Assembly: GCF_009826895.1 (NCBI RefSeq)
Contig: NZ_WUMV01000001.1
Coordinates: 1-64,000 of the forward strand
Reading direction: 5' to 3'
DNA from: Stappia sediminis
Lineage (GTDB): Bacteria; Pseudomonadota; Alphaproteobacteria; Rhizobiales; Stappiaceae
Length of the DNA: 64,000 nt
Both the position numbers and the translations under genes were made by a program. Each line of letters opens with the position of its first letter. The first letter of the stretch is position 1. Below, one piece after another: positions 32,583 to 42,496 of this stretch. The notes below the pieces were generated by a model. That model worked only from the letters and a program-made list of their open reading frames with translations. It had not been told where the DNA came from and searched no databases.

Positions 32583-34661
32583 TCAGCGGCCCTCGCGATA
32601 CCACAGGAACGAGACGGCGCCGAGAAGGATCGCCAGGCCCAGGAAGCCGCTGAAAAGCTGATAGCGGTCGATGCCCTTCAGCACGCTGGCATCGGTGGAT
32701 TTGAGCCCGATCCAGCCGTTGCCGGCGAAATCCTTCGCCCGGCTCAGGGGAACCACGCGCGGGACCTGCAGGTTGCCGTCCTCGTTACGCAGGCGCATGG
32801 TTCCGCCGCCGGTTGCTTCCGTGAGCCCGGAAAGCTTGTCGGTTGTCGAAAGAACGTCGGTGAACTCGCGCGGGTTCGGCGGGCCCACATGCACAAGGGC
32901 CTTGTGCGTGCCGTCGTCGGCGGCATAAAGCCCAAGATCGGGTGCAGGCGCCGATGCGCGCCACAGCCCGGGTTCCGCTTCCGTCGGCGTCAGAACGCGC
33001 GTATCGCCGTTTGGCAGCGTCAGCACGATGTCGCCTACGGTTTCTCCCACCGTCTGGCGCTCGATAATCACTTCCGCGCCTCTTGTCGAAAGTCTGAGCG
33101 CCTCTTCCTCGAGATCGGGTTCCTTCATCAGCCAATGGGCAAGCCGACGCAGGAGCGGCACATGCGGCCCGCCACCCTCATAGCCACGCGCCCACAGCCA
33201 TACATGGTCCGACAGAAGCACCGCGACGCGGCCTTCTTCCTGCCGGTTGAGGACCAGGAGGGGCCGGTCTCCCGGTCCCGTCATCAGCGTTTCGCCCTCC
33301 TTGATGGAGCTTTCGACAAGGCGGAACCACCGGCTCCAGTTCGCGGGATCCCCTTCGGAGCCCGGAAGTCCGCGCGTGACCGGGTGGCGTGCGCCGATTT
33401 CCGAAATGGCTGCCTTGTACGGCTCTTCCCAAAGCTGCCCGGTAGGTTCCGCCGGCAGGACGGTTGAAAGCGGGGTGCGATAGATGCTGCCGCTGTCCGC
33501 ATAGTCCGGGCCGCTCGCGATCAGGATCGCGCCGCCTTCCTTCACATAGCGCGCGATGTTGTCGAAATAGAGCAGCGGCAGAACGCCGCGCCGTACGTAC
33601 CGGTCGAAGATGATCAGGTCGAATTCGTCGATTTTCACCGAGAACAGCTCGCGCGTCGGGAAGGCGATCAGCGAAAGCTGGTTGATCGGCGTGCCGTCCT
33701 GCTTGCTCGGCGGGCGCAGGATCGTGAAATGCACGAGATCGACAGATGCGTCGGATTTCAGAAGGTTACGCCAGGTACGCTCCCCCGCGTGCGGGCTGCC
33801 GGATACGAGCAGCACGCGCAGGTTCTCGCGAATACCTTCCACCGTCACGACGACACGATTGTTGACGTCGGTAAGCTCGCCTTCCAGCGGCTCCGCCTCG
33901 AACTCGAAGATATTGTCGCCGCCGCTTGAAATCTCCACCGGGATATCGATCGTTTGTCCCGGAACGACCCGCTCTTCGCTCACCACTTCCCCGTTGCGCC
34001 GCACGGTAAGTCGCGCGCGGTCTTGCGGCACGTCCACGCCACGATCATGCAGTTGCAGCGTGACGACCTGCTCGGAGCCGACGAGGCCGAAACGCGGTGC
34101 CTTCCCAAGCGCGAGACGGCGGTCCATTTCGTCGGCCCTGCCTGTGATCAGGCCGTGGACGGGTGCATCGAAGCCGAGGGTCTCGGTCTTTTCGGGCACG
34201 TCGTGAACCTGGCCGTCGGTAATGAAGATCGCACCGCCGACACGCTCCGGCGGAACATCCGCAAGCGCTTCGGAAAGAGCGCCGAAAAGCGCGGTTCCGT
34301 CGGTCGCGGCACTTTCGCCCCTCCCGGCGCGGATCGTCCTGATTTCGAAACCCGGAAGCTGGCCGAGGCGGTTTTCAAGTGCCATGCGAACCTCTTCGGC
34401 GGTCGCCTTTCGTTCGCCGAGATCCTGGCTCTGGCTGTTGTCGACGACCAGCGCGACCACGCTGGACAGGGGCTCCCGGTCTTCCCGCTCGATGGCCGGG
34501 CCGGCCAGGGCGAGAAGCAAAAGCGCAAGCGCAATTGCCCTCAGCCACCATGCCCTGAGGCCGAGGAGCGCGGAAATCGCCACCACGACGAGCGCGATCG
34601 CGCCCGCCGCGATCAGGACCGCGAGCGGTATGAGAGGGTCGAAGGAGACGGACCAGAGCAC
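32583..34661 (-). CDS. Large membrane protein, GATase/VWA-like, last gene of the moxR operon
   Basis: A 692-residue protein. Two N-terminal transmembrane helices are followed by a domain with VVALVVDNSQS, a DxSxS metal site of von Willebrand A type. The middle is a glutamine-amidotransferase-like fold found in COG-type operon partners of DUF4159. A final helix is near the C-terminus (FLGLAILLGAVSFLWY). It is 12 bp after the DUF4159 gene, and is the fourth gene of an operon that is widely conserved in alphaproteobacteria. Role in envelope integrity is inferred. Confidence 0.75.
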   Translation of the reverse strand: MLWSVSFDPLIPLAVLIAAGAIALVVVAISALLGLRAWWLRAIALALLLLALAGPAIEREDREPLSSVVALVVDNSQSQDLGERKATAEEVRMALENRLGQLPGFEIRTIRAGRGESAATDGTALFGALSEALADVPPERVGGAIFITDGQVHDVPEKTETLGFDAPVHGLITGRADEMDRRLALGKAPRFGLVGSEQVVTLQLHDRGVDVPQDRARLTVRRNGEVVSEERVVPGQTIDIPVEISSGGDNIFEFEAEPLEGELTDVNNRVVVTVEGIRENLRVLLVSGSPHAGERTWRNLLKSDASVDLVHFTILRPPSKQDGTPINQLSLIAFPTRELFSVKIDEFDLIIFDRYVRRGVLPLLYFDNIARYVKEGGAILIASGPDYADSGSIYRTPLSTVLPAEPTGQLWEEPYKAAISEIGARHPVTRGLPGSEGDPANWSRWFRLVESSIKEGETLMTGPGDRPLLVLNRQEEGRVAVLLSDHVWLWARGYEGGGPHVPLLRRLAHWLMKEPDLEEEALRLSTRGAEVIIERQTVGETVGDIVLTLPNGDTRVLTPTEAEPGLWRASAPAPDLGLYAADDGTHKALVHVGPPNPREFTDVLSTTDKLSGLTEATGGGTMRLRNEDGNLQVPRVVPLSRAKDFAGNGWIGLKSTDASVLKGIDRYQLFSGFLGLAILLGAVSFLWYREGR

Positions 34662-34673
34662 GCGTTCGTTTCC

Positions 34674-37493
34674 CTATTGTCCCAGGCGTTCCAGAAGTGC
34701 CGGGATATGCACCTGATCCGCCTTGTAGTTGCCGGTCAGCGCATACATCACGATGTTCACTCCCGTGCGGTATGCATATTCGCGCTGCAACGGATCGGCG
34801 GGAACGGTCGGATAAAGATAGGCGCCGGTCTCGTCGGTCGCCCATGCGCCGGCGAAATCGTTTCCGGTGATCATGATCGGCGATACGCCGTCACCTGCGA
34901 CCACGGGCCGTCCGCCTGCCTGGTTGCCGTGTTCGATCGCTTCGACCCACAGCGGGCTTCCCGTGTAGCGTCCGGGGAAGAAGTCCAGCAGGTAAAACGC
35001 CTTGGTAAGAACGTGATCTGGCGGAACCGGTTCGAGCGATGGCAGGTCGAGATCTTCCAGCATCCGGCGCAGGTGCGCGCCGTTTTCGGTCGTGCCGAAA
35101 GCCTGCAGCCCGGCGCTGAGCTGGTCCCGCGTGTCGAAGAGTATGGTGCCGCCATTGCGCATATAGGCGTCGATGCGGGCCATCGTCTCGCTCGAAGGGA
35201 CCTGCATGGCGGTGGTGACCGGCCAGTAAAGCAGCGGGAAGAACGCAAGCTCGTCGCGGGTGATGTCGATGCCTACGGGCGCTTCGGGCTCAAGTGCGGT
35301 GCGCTGGGTGAGGTAGCGCGAAAGCCCGTAAAGCCCGGCCTGGCTCGCTGCATCGACTTGCGCATCTCCGGTGACGACGTAGGCGAGGCGCGTATCGAGC
35401 GTGGCGTCGAGCGCGAACAGATCGTCGGAGCTTTCCTGCGCCTTGAGATCGGTTGGCGCGGAAAGCGCGAACACCCCCGCGATCAGGAGCGCGGCCGTCC
35501 TGCCGGACACCGCCTGCCGGATCCGGTCGTACTCTCCGCGCAGCGCGAGCATGGCGATCGCATCCGCAAGAAGCAGGGCGAGCGCGATCAGCAGGAAAAG
35601 TGGCATCAGGTCGGTCGGTCCGGCGGTCGGGTAGGCAAGGCGTTCCATTCGGGCCTCGAGTGGCGACAGGTCGATCGGCTCCAGCTTATCCCCATTGTCG
35701 AGCAGATTGAGAGCGCGAAATGCGTCGTCCGCTCCGTAAAGGCCCGGCGGATGCTTGCGGCTCGGCGCGGTTTCGCCGATCCCTTCCGCCGGAATCGGGA
35801 GGGCGTCATTGCCCGGCTGCGTCAGGCGCCCGTATCCGTCGAGAAGCCTGAGCGGGGGAAGCATGGGGCTGGTGGACGCGGTTTCGCTCGCGGAACCTTG
35901 CGTTTTTTCGCCCGTGCGCGCCACATCCGACGTGGCGACGATCCGCCGGAGCATTTCGACGAATGATCCGGTCAAGGGAAGATTGGACCAGATGGTATCC
36001 GCCGTCACATGAAACAGAACCACCCGGCCGTTCCCGCGCCCGGCGGCGGTCACAAGGGGCGTCCCGTCGGCAAGGACGGCCCAGGTCCGGTCGGACAGGT
36101 CCGGGCTGGGTTCGGCCAGAACCTGCCGGTTCACCGTCACGTCGGAGGGGACATCGAGCCCGGCGAGCGGAGAGCCCTCGGCAAATGCGGCGAGCGATTG
36201 CGGTTCGTCCCAGGAAAGGCTTCCCCCAAGCGTCCTGTCCCCGGTTCTGAGCCGCGTCGGTATGAGATCGTCCGTGCCGCCAGCCATCCTGGGTCCGGCA
36301 AAGCGCACCAGCGTGCCGCCGTTTTCGGTCCAGCCGGCAAGCGTCTCTTCCGCGGTTGCCGGCAGGCGGCCCACATCTGCAAGCACGAGCACCGATACGC
36401 CGCTGTCGATCAGCTCGGGAATGGCTTTCGCGAGATCGCTTTCGCGCGGGATCCGCAGTTCGGCGAAAGGCTCGAGCGCCCTGCGAAGATAATAGAGCGG
36501 CGAAAGCAGCGGCTGCGCGAGGTCTGACGAGGTGCCGGCGATCAGGCCGACCGTGCGCCTCCGCCAGCGGTCGTCCAGCAGCTGGGTTCCGGCGGCGCTC
36601 TGCTCGCCCGCAACCTCGAGCCGGGCGACATCGTTCCTGAGTTCGACCGGCAGTTCGAAGCGGGCTTCGCTCTGCGTCGTTCCCGGATCGAAGAGCGCTT
36701 GCGCCTGGGAAAGCACACGGCCTTTAAGATCCAGCGCGCGAACGTCGACGATCTCGCTTCCTTCGGCGCTATCGCGGCGCAAGACCGTGGTGGTGAGCGC
36801 ATCCGCATCGTTGCGCGCGCCGGCCAGCGCTGTCGGCAGGCTCAAGCTGCCGTAGACCGTTATCGGCGCATCGCCCGACATTGCATCAAGGTCGCGCACG
36901 AAGGTGTCGCTGCTTTGATCGCTGAGATCGTCGGTCAGCCAGATGACGGCGCCGGGAGGTTGCTCCAACGCGGCTGAACGCAGCGTCACGGAAAGACCCG
37001 CGCGTTCCGTCGGCCAGGCGCGGGGTTCAAGCGCCCTCAGCCTTTCTCCGGCAACGGCGGCGGCATCGGGAACCAGCGGCTGGTTCGCCCCGTCCGCGGT
37101 TGCCGCGAAAAGGACGGCGGTTCCCTGTGTCCCTGCGGTCTCGATCAGGCGCGCGGCCAGTTCGCTTTGCGCTTCCCAGCTTTTCGCCGAGCTCCAGCCG
37201 TTATCCACGATCAGCCATAAGGGGCCTTCCTCGGGAACCACGTCCGCGGCGGGTTTCCATACCGGCCCCGCGAGCGCGATAATGAGGGCGGCGGCGAGAA
37301 GCAGCCGCAAGAGTGTCAGCCACCAGGGGCTTTTTTCCGGCGTCTCCTCGCGTTTTTCGATCTCCAGCAAAAGCCGGGTCGGCGGGAAGGAGACCTGCCT
37401 GGGGCGCGGCGGCGTCAGGCGCAAAAGCCACCAGATGACCGGCAGCAGGATCAGGGCCGACAGGACCAGAGGGGCTGTGAAACCGAGAGGCAT
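34674..37493 (-). CDS. BatA-DUF4159 membrane protein
   Basis: A 939-residue protein. The N-terminus is the BatA/aerotolerance membrane region (FTAPLVLSALILLPVIWWLL and PTRLLLEIEKREETP). After a long periplasmic part, DUF4159 follows from about residue 700, including ELAFFPLLYWPVTTAMQVPS and GGTILFDTRDQ. Its start codon overlaps the stop of the DUF58 gene by one base, so the two are translationally coupled. Confidence 0.85.
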   Translation of the reverse strand: MPLGFTAPLVLSALILLPVIWWLLRLTPPRPRQVSFPPTRLLLEIEKREETPEKSPWWLTLLRLLLAAALIIALAGPVWKPAADVVPEEGPLWLIVDNGWSSAKSWEAQSELAARLIETAGTQGTAVLFAATADGANQPLVPDAAAVAGERLRALEPRAWPTERAGLSVTLRSAALEQPPGAVIWLTDDLSDQSSDTFVRDLDAMSGDAPITVYGSLSLPTALAGARNDADALTTTVLRRDSAEGSEIVDVRALDLKGRVLSQAQALFDPGTTQSEARFELPVELRNDVARLEVAGEQSAAGTQLLDDRWRRRTVGLIAGTSSDLAQPLLSPLYYLRRALEPFAELRIPRESDLAKAIPELIDSGVSVLVLADVGRLPATAEETLAGWTENGGTLVRFAGPRMAGGTDDLIPTRLRTGDRTLGGSLSWDEPQSLAAFAEGSPLAGLDVPSDVTVNRQVLAEPSPDLSDRTWAVLADGTPLVTAAGRGNGRVVLFHVTADTIWSNLPLTGSFVEMLRRIVATSDVARTGEKTQGSASETASTSPMLPPLRLLDGYGRLTQPGNDALPIPAEGIGETAPSRKHPPGLYGADDAFRALNLLDNGDKLEPIDLSPLEARMERLAYPTAGPTDLMPLFLLIALALLLADAIAMLALRGEYDRIRQAVSGRTAALLIAGVFALSAPTDLKAQESSDDLFALDATLDTRLAYVVTGDAQVDAASQAGLYGLSRYLTQRTALEPEAPVGIDITRDELAFFPLLYWPVTTAMQVPSSETMARIDAYMRNGGTILFDTRDQLSAGLQAFGTTENGAHLRRMLEDLDLPSLEPVPPDHVLTKAFYLLDFFPGRYTGSPLWVEAIEHGNQAGGRPVVAGDGVSPIMITGNDFAGAWATDETGAYLYPTVPADPLQREYAYRTGVNIVMYALTGNYKADQVHIPALLERLGQ

Positions 37494-38431
37494 TACCCAG
37501 GCCTCCCGGCGCGGAGCGTCTCCAGATTGCCGCTCAGGCTGCTATGGAGGGCAAGCAGCGGCTCGGATGCGGGACGATCGGTATGGTGGATGGTGAACGT
37601 CCAACCGGCTCGCCTTGCCAGTTCGGAAATCGCGGCGCGGTGCGCTTCAAGGCGTTCCTGGTACTCCCGCTTCCAGTCTTCGGCGCGGCCCGTGGTCAGC
37701 CGCGTTCCGCTTTCCGGATCGCGGAATTCCGTTCGTCCGGTAAAGGGAAACGTCTCCTCGATCGGGTCGAGAACCATCACCAGATGCCCGCGCGCGCCTG
37801 TCGCGGCGACGTTGCGGATCCATTCGCTCACCTTGTCGATCGGGTCGAGAAGGTCGCCGATCAGCACGACTTCGGAAAACCGGCGGATGTCGATGGTTTC
37901 GGGAAGGGAAACAGGGTGGCTGATGTGTGTGAGCGCGGTGGCGATGCGCTCTGCCGCGTGCCTGTCGGATGTGGGGCGGCGTATTCCGGGCAGGCCGATG
38001 CGCTCGCCGGTTTCCGCCAGAAGTTCGGCAAGGCCCAGAAGCAGCACCAGCGCCCGGTCGCGCTTGGAGACCGGCGACAATCGCGACCGGAAGGCCATGG
38101 AAGGTGAAAGATCCGCCCACAGCCAGACCGTATGGGCCGCTTCCCATTCCCTTTCGCGCACATAGAGGTGGTCGTCGCGCGCCGAGCGTCGCCAGTCGAT
38201 CCGTTTCATGGGTTCGCCGGCGATGAAGGGGCGAAACTGCCAGAAACTTTCGCCGGGACCCGCGCGCCTGCGCCCGTGCCAGCCGACGACGACCGAGTTG
38301 GCCACTTGCCTTGCTTCCACCAGAAGATCCGGCAATGCATCGGCAAGCTCGCGCGAATCCGCCAGGATCTGCGGCCATTGCTGCTGATCGATCCCTCGAT
38401 TGACGAATGCGGAGTCGGTATTGGCTGCCAT
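37493..38431 (-). CDS. DUF58 domain protein
   Basis: A 312-residue protein with DUF58 marks: GRRRAGPGESFWQFRPF, the KRIDWRRSARDDHLYVRE motif and TVWLWADLSPSMAF, which holds a DxSxS-like metal site. DUF58 proteins pair with MoxR ATPases as adaptors or targets in envelope stress. It follows the MoxR gene after 20 bp. Confidence 0.9.
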   Translation of the reverse strand: MAANTDSAFVNRGIDQQQWPQILADSRELADALPDLLVEARQVANSVVVGWHGRRRAGPGESFWQFRPFIAGEPMKRIDWRRSARDDHLYVREREWEAAHTVWLWADLSPSMAFRSRLSPVSKRDRALVLLLGLAELLAETGERIGLPGIRRPTSDRHAAERIATALTHISHPVSLPETIDIRRFSEVVLIGDLLDPIDKVSEWIRNVAATGARGHLVMVLDPIEETFPFTGRTEFRDPESGTRLTTGRAEDWKREYQERLEAHRAAISELARRAGWTFTIHHTDRPASEPLLALHSSLSGNLETLRAGRPG

Positions 38432-38451
38432 CGGCGAAATTCCCGCTCGCG

Positions 38452-39459
38452 TTAGCCGATCCGCCCCTTCAGGCGGCTGATCAGGTCGCGGATCGTGTGG
38501 CCGTCCGCGCGCGCGGCGAAGGAAAGGGCCATGCGGTGCTGCAGCACCGGTTCGGCAAGCGCGATCACGTCGTCCACCGACGGGGCGAGGCGCCCGTCTA
38601 CGAGCGCGCGGGCGCGAACCGTAAGCATCAGCGCCTGGCTTGCACGCGGCCCCGCACCCCAGGCGAGCAGCTTGGACACCTCGTCCCCCTCGATTTCCGG
38701 CCGCGCGGCGCGCACGAGTTCCAGAATAGCCTCGACCACGCTCTCGCCGACGGGCATGCGGCGCACGAGCTGCTGGAATTTCTCAAGCTCCTTGGCGTCG
38801 ATGACCCGGCTTGCATGGGCTTCGTCCGCGCCCGTTGTCTCGACGAGGATGCGCCGTTCCGCTTCACGGTCGGGATAATGCACGTCGATCTGCATCAGGA
38901 AGCGGTCGAGCTGGGCTTCGGGAAGCGGGTAGGTGCCTTCCTGTTCCAGCGGGTTCTGCGTCGCGAGCACGTGGAACGGGCGCGGCAGGTCGTGGCGCTG
39001 GCCGGCAACGGTCACGTGATATTCCTGCATCGCCTGCAGGAGAGCCGATTGCGTGCGCGGGCTCGCGCGGTTGATTTCGTCGGCCATCAGGAGCTGGGAG
39101 AAGATCGGCCCCTTGATGAAGCGGAAGGAGCGCGTGCCGTCCGCCGCCTGGTCCATGACCTCGGCGCCCAGAATGTCGGATGGCATCAGGTCCGGGGTGA
39201 ACTGTATCCGGCTTTCGCCAAGCCCAAGCACGGTGCCCAGCGTTTCGACGAGCTTGGTCTTGGCAAGTCCCGGAACGCCGACGAGAAGGCCGTGGCCGCC
39301 GGAAAGGATCGTGACCAGCGTTCGCTCGACCACGCTTTCCTGGCCGAAGATGACGCGGCCGATCTCCTCGCGCGCGGCGATTATGCGCTCAACCGCGCTT
39401 TCGGCCTCCTGCACGATCGTCTCGGTGTCGCTCTCGCCTGTTCCGGTTACAGCGCTCAT
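38452..39459 (-). CDS. MoxR-family AAA+ ATPase
   Basis: About 335 residues. Walker A is in GVPGLAKT, the MoxR Walker B region is LLMADEINRASPRTQSALLQ, and LATQNPLEQEGTYPLPEAQL is the family hallmark. MoxR proteins act as chaperones that mature metal or VWA-domain partners. The start at 39459 is preceded by a GGGGACG ribosome binding site; a longer frame to 39627 lacks it. It is the first gene of the four-gene operon. Confidence 0.92.
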   Translation of the reverse strand: MSAVTGTGESDTETIVQEAESAVERIIAAREEIGRVIFGQESVVERTLVTILSGGHGLLVGVPGLAKTKLVETLGTVLGLGESRIQFTPDLMPSDILGAEVMDQAADGTRSFRFIKGPIFSQLLMADEINRASPRTQSALLQAMQEYHVTVAGQRHDLPRPFHVLATQNPLEQEGTYPLPEAQLDRFLMQIDVHYPDREAERRILVETTGADEAHASRVIDAKELEKFQQLVRRMPVGESVVEAILELVRAARPEIEGDEVSKLLAWGAGPRASQALMLTVRARALVDGRLAPSVDDVIALAEPVLQHRMALSFAARADGHTIRDLISRLKGRIG

Positions 39460-39695
39460 CGTTTCTTCGTCCCCTGCTTTCCGGATCTGGCCGCGGGGCC
39501 TGGCGCCCGCGCCGTCTCGCTTCTTCAAATCGGGCGACTCATTGCGTCGTTCCCGCAGTTTGGCACCATCCGCGCCGGTGCATAAGCCACGGCGCGGGAA
39601 AGATGGTGCCTTGCATCTTTGCGGCAAAACCCGATCTCATGACAGGGTATGGGCCAAAACAAGGCAAGAACAATGGAGGCGGGGCGAAAATCGCG

Positions 39696-40316
39696 ATGTC
39701 CGATGCTGAAATGATGCGCGGCGAGGAGCTTCCTCCGGGTCTTGCCGCCCTTGTCGAAAGGGCTGGAAAATCCGGCCGCGGCATACCTCCGGTAGAGAAA
39801 TGGCACCCGTCCTTTTGCGCCGATCTCGATATTCGCATCGCCTCCGACGGGCGCTGGTACTACCTTGGATCGCCTATCGGGCGCGAACCGCTGGTGCGTC
39901 TTTTCGCCTCGGTCCTTCGCAAGGACGGCGACGGCCGCCACTATCTGGTGACGCCCGTCGAAAAAATCGGGATCACCGTCGAGGACGCGCCATTCGTGGC
40001 GGTGGAGATGCATGTCGGGGGAAGCGGGAAGACCCAGCGCATGACGTTACGTACAAATGTTGGTGATGTCGTCGAGGCGGGGCCGGACAATCCGCTCCGC
40101 TTCGCGCTGGAAGGCGGAACGGATGGCCTGAAGCCTTACGTGCTTGTGCGCGGGCGGCTTGAGGCGTTGTTTTCGCGTCCTCTCCTCCATCAGCTTGCCG
40201 AACATTTCGAGGAAGAAGACGTCGGCGGGCGGAAGATGTACGGCGTTTGGAGCGGCGGTACATTCTTTCCCGTCGCCACCGTGGACGAGCTTGCCGCCCA
40301 GGGAGAAACGGCGTGA
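39696..40316 (+). CDS. DUF1285 domain protein
   Basis: About 206 residues, two-domain DUF1285 family: WHPSFCADLDIRIASDGRWYYLGSPI (given in part) and LVTPVEKIGITVEDAPFVAVEM are typical. Function unknown, but widely found beside the Nudix-DUF6111-cca genes in alphaproteobacteria. A longer frame begins at 39603; I take ATG 39696. The stop overlaps the Nudix start by four bases. Confidence 0.85.
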   Translation: MSDAEMMRGEELPPGLAALVERAGKSGRGIPPVEKWHPSFCADLDIRIASDGRWYYLGSPIGREPLVRLFASVLRKDGDGRHYLVTPVEKIGITVEDAPFVAVEMHVGGSGKTQRMTLRTNVGDVVEAGPDNPLRFALEGGTDGLKPYVLVRGRLEALFSRPLLHQLAEHFEEEDVGGRKMYGVWSGGTFFPVATVDELAAQGETA

Positions 40317-40981
40317 TCGTCGACGGGGCGGACAGGCGCGGCGACGGGAGCGGGCTTCTCGGCAAGAAGCTGACGGCACAGGCGTTTCGCCTGCGCGCCC
40401 GCGAGCGGCTGTCGGCGCTTTCGCAGGCGGATGCCGGCGATCACATCCTGAACCCAGGCAGCAAGCGTTTCATCGACCGCAAGGGCCCTTTGAGGGATGC
40501 CGCCGTTCTGATCGCCGTGGTCGACCGCGGCGCGAACCCGACCGTGATCCTGACCCAGCGGACCGAGCACCTCCCCTCCCATGCCGGCCAGATCGCCTTT
40601 CCAGGCGGCAAGATCGACCGGGGCGACGACGGTCCCCTTGCCGCCGCCTTGCGCGAGGCGCATGAAGAAGTCGGCCTCAGGCCGTCCTCCGTGGTGCCCG
40701 TCGGGTCGCTGCCGAACTATCTTACCGGCTCCGGCTACAAGATCGTGCCGATCATTGCTGTCGTGCCGGCGAACCTGACGCTTGTTCCAAATCCGGGAGA
40801 GGTTGCGGATGTCTTCGAAGTGCCACTCGCTTTTCTCATGAACCCGGCCAATCACCAGCGCCACAGCCGGGTATTCCAGGAGGAAAAAAGGTATTTCTAT
40901 GCCATGCCTTACGGTGAGCGTTATATCTGGGGCGTGACGGCCGGAATCATTCGGCTGCTTTACGATACGGTCTACGGGTAA
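40313..40981 (+). CDS. Nudix hydrolase, CoA pyrophosphatase type
   Basis: A 222-residue protein. The Nudix box GGKIDRGDDGPLAAALREAHEEVGL (core GGKID...REAHEEVGL) is preceded by LTQRTEHLPSHAGQIAFPGG, the UPF0035 motif of CoA diphosphatases such as NudL. Start GTG 40313 overlaps the DUF1285 stop. Likely coupled translation. Confidence 0.9.
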   Translation: MIVDGADRRGDGSGLLGKKLTAQAFRLRARERLSALSQADAGDHILNPGSKRFIDRKGPLRDAAVLIAVVDRGANPTVILTQRTEHLPSHAGQIAFPGGKIDRGDDGPLAAALREAHEEVGLRPSSVVPVGSLPNYLTGSGYKIVPIIAVVPANLTLVPNPGEVADVFEVPLAFLMNPANHQRHSRVFQEEKRYFYAMPYGERYIWGVTAGIIRLLYDTVYG

Positions 40982-40992
40982 AGTCGTCTCTC

Positions 40993-41253
40993 ATGCTCAG
41001 GGTTGTCCTCACGCATCTCTTCCTGTTTCTCATCCCTTTCATCGCCTATGCGTTCTGGCTGTGGATCAACAAGAAGGCCCAGACGTCGCAAAACTGGCGC
41101 GAGGGGCCGATGGCATGGCTCGCGTTTGCCGGGGTGGTGATCGTCTCCGCCAGTCTCGTATTGCTGGCCACATTCGAGCGTTCGCCGGAAGGCAAGACCT
41201 ACATGCCGGCGGAAATCCGCGACGGCGAATTCATTCCCGGACATTACGAGTAG
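40993..41253 (+). CDS. Small membrane protein DUF6111
   Basis: An 86-residue protein with two transmembrane helices (LTHLFLFLIPFIAYAFWLWI and WLAFAGVVIVSASLVLLATF) and the C-terminal KTYMPAEIRDGEFIPGHYE signature of DUF6111. It lies between the Nudix and cca genes, its usual place in this order. Function unknown. Confidence 0.9.
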   Translation: MLRVVLTHLFLFLIPFIAYAFWLWINKKAQTSQNWREGPMAWLAFAGVVIVSASLVLLATFERSPEGKTYMPAEIRDGEFIPGHYE

Positions 41254-41257
41254 GGCG

Positions 41258-42496
41258 ATGGTGGAGCGTATCGCAGCCGACTGGTTGGCCGCAGCCTCGC
41301 TTCAGGCGGTCTTCGATGCGCTGGAAACCGGCGGCGAAGAGGCACGCGCGGTCGGCGGTTCGGTGCGCAATACGCTTCTCGGCGTTCCGGTGACGGATAT
41401 AGATATTTCCACGACGAATCCGCCTGACGAAGTTGTTCGCCGTACCAAGGCGGCGGGGCTCAGGGCCGTTCCGACCGGGATCGAGCACGGGACGGTAACC
41501 GTGGTCAGCGATCACGCGGCCTACGAAGTGACGACGCTGCGCGAGGACGTGGAGACGCATGGGCGCCATGCGACGGTGCGCTTCGGGCGCGATTGGGTCA
41601 AGGATGCCGGGCGGCGCGATTTCACGATGAACGCCCTTTATGTGGACCGTAACGGCGTTCTCTTCGATCCCGTTGGCGGCCTTGAGGACCTGAAGGCGCG
41701 CAGGGTCCGCTTCATTGGCGACCCGGCAGCCCGCATTCGTGAGGATTACCTCAGAATCCTGCGGTTTTTCCGCTTCCATGCCCAATACGGCTCAGGCGAA
41801 TTGGACAGGAATGGCCTTCATGCGGCGATCGAAGGTCGTGACGGATTGCGGCGTCTTTCCGCCGAAAGGATCGGGCTGGAGATGCGAAAGCTCGTGTCCG
41901 CGCCCCGGGCACCTGAAACCCTGAGCCTGATGGCCGATATCGGCATCCTTGAAATCGTGCTCGCGGGCATCGCCAGGATCGTCGATTTTAACAATCTGCG
42001 CCGTCTTGACACGGTCTCGGACGACACCCGTGCACCCGCAGTCGGCCTTGCCGCCCTTGCCGGATTTATCGATGAGGATATCGATCGTATCAGCGACCGG
42101 ATGCGCCTTTCCAACGCGGAGCGAAAGCGCATGATCGGCGCGCTGCACGTGGCAGACCGGGCCGGCCGGCCGGACGATCGGCTTTCGGCGAAGGAACTGG
42201 TCTACCGGCATGGCCGCACGGCCGCCGTCGACGGGCTTTTGCTTGCCTGGGCGCGGCAGGGCGGAGACCCCAGGGACAGGCATTTTCGAGATGCGCTCGA
42301 GCTGGCGCGCAGTTTTCGCGCGCCGCAATTCCCGGTCAGAGGCAAGGATTTACTTGGCGTCGGCGTTCCAAGAGGCCCCCGTGTGGGGGAGTGGATGGCG
42401 CTTCTGGAGCGGGCATGGATCGATGCCGACTTCGAACTGACTTCGGCGGAATTGCTAAAGTTGGTGGATGTCGAAGTGAACCCGGACGCGCGCTGA
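41258..42496 (+). CDS. cca: CCA tRNA nucleotidyltransferase
   Basis: A 412-residue enzyme of the poly(A) polymerase/CCA family. The nucleotidyltransferase core is AVGGSVRNTLLGVPVTDIDI with the catalytic D-x-D. The RRDFTMNALYVD motif and EDYLRILRFFRFHAQYG follow. The enzyme repairs or adds the 3' CCA of tRNAs. It is the last gene of the DUF1285-nudix-DUF6111-cca operon. Confidence 0.93.
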   Translation: MVERIAADWLAAASLQAVFDALETGGEEARAVGGSVRNTLLGVPVTDIDISTTNPPDEVVRRTKAAGLRAVPTGIEHGTVTVVSDHAAYEVTTLREDVETHGRHATVRFGRDWVKDAGRRDFTMNALYVDRNGVLFDPVGGLEDLKARRVRFIGDPAARIREDYLRILRFFRFHAQYGSGELDRNGLHAAIEGRDGLRRLSAERIGLEMRKLVSAPRAPETLSLMADIGILEIVLAGIARIVDFNNLRRLDTVSDDTRAPAVGLAALAGFIDEDIDRISDRMRLSNAERKRMIGALHVADRAGRPDDRLSAKELVYRHGRTAAVDGLLLAWARQGGDPRDRHFRDALELARSFRAPQFPVRGKDLLGVGVPRGPRVGEWMALLERAWIDADFELTSAELLKLVDVEVNPDAR

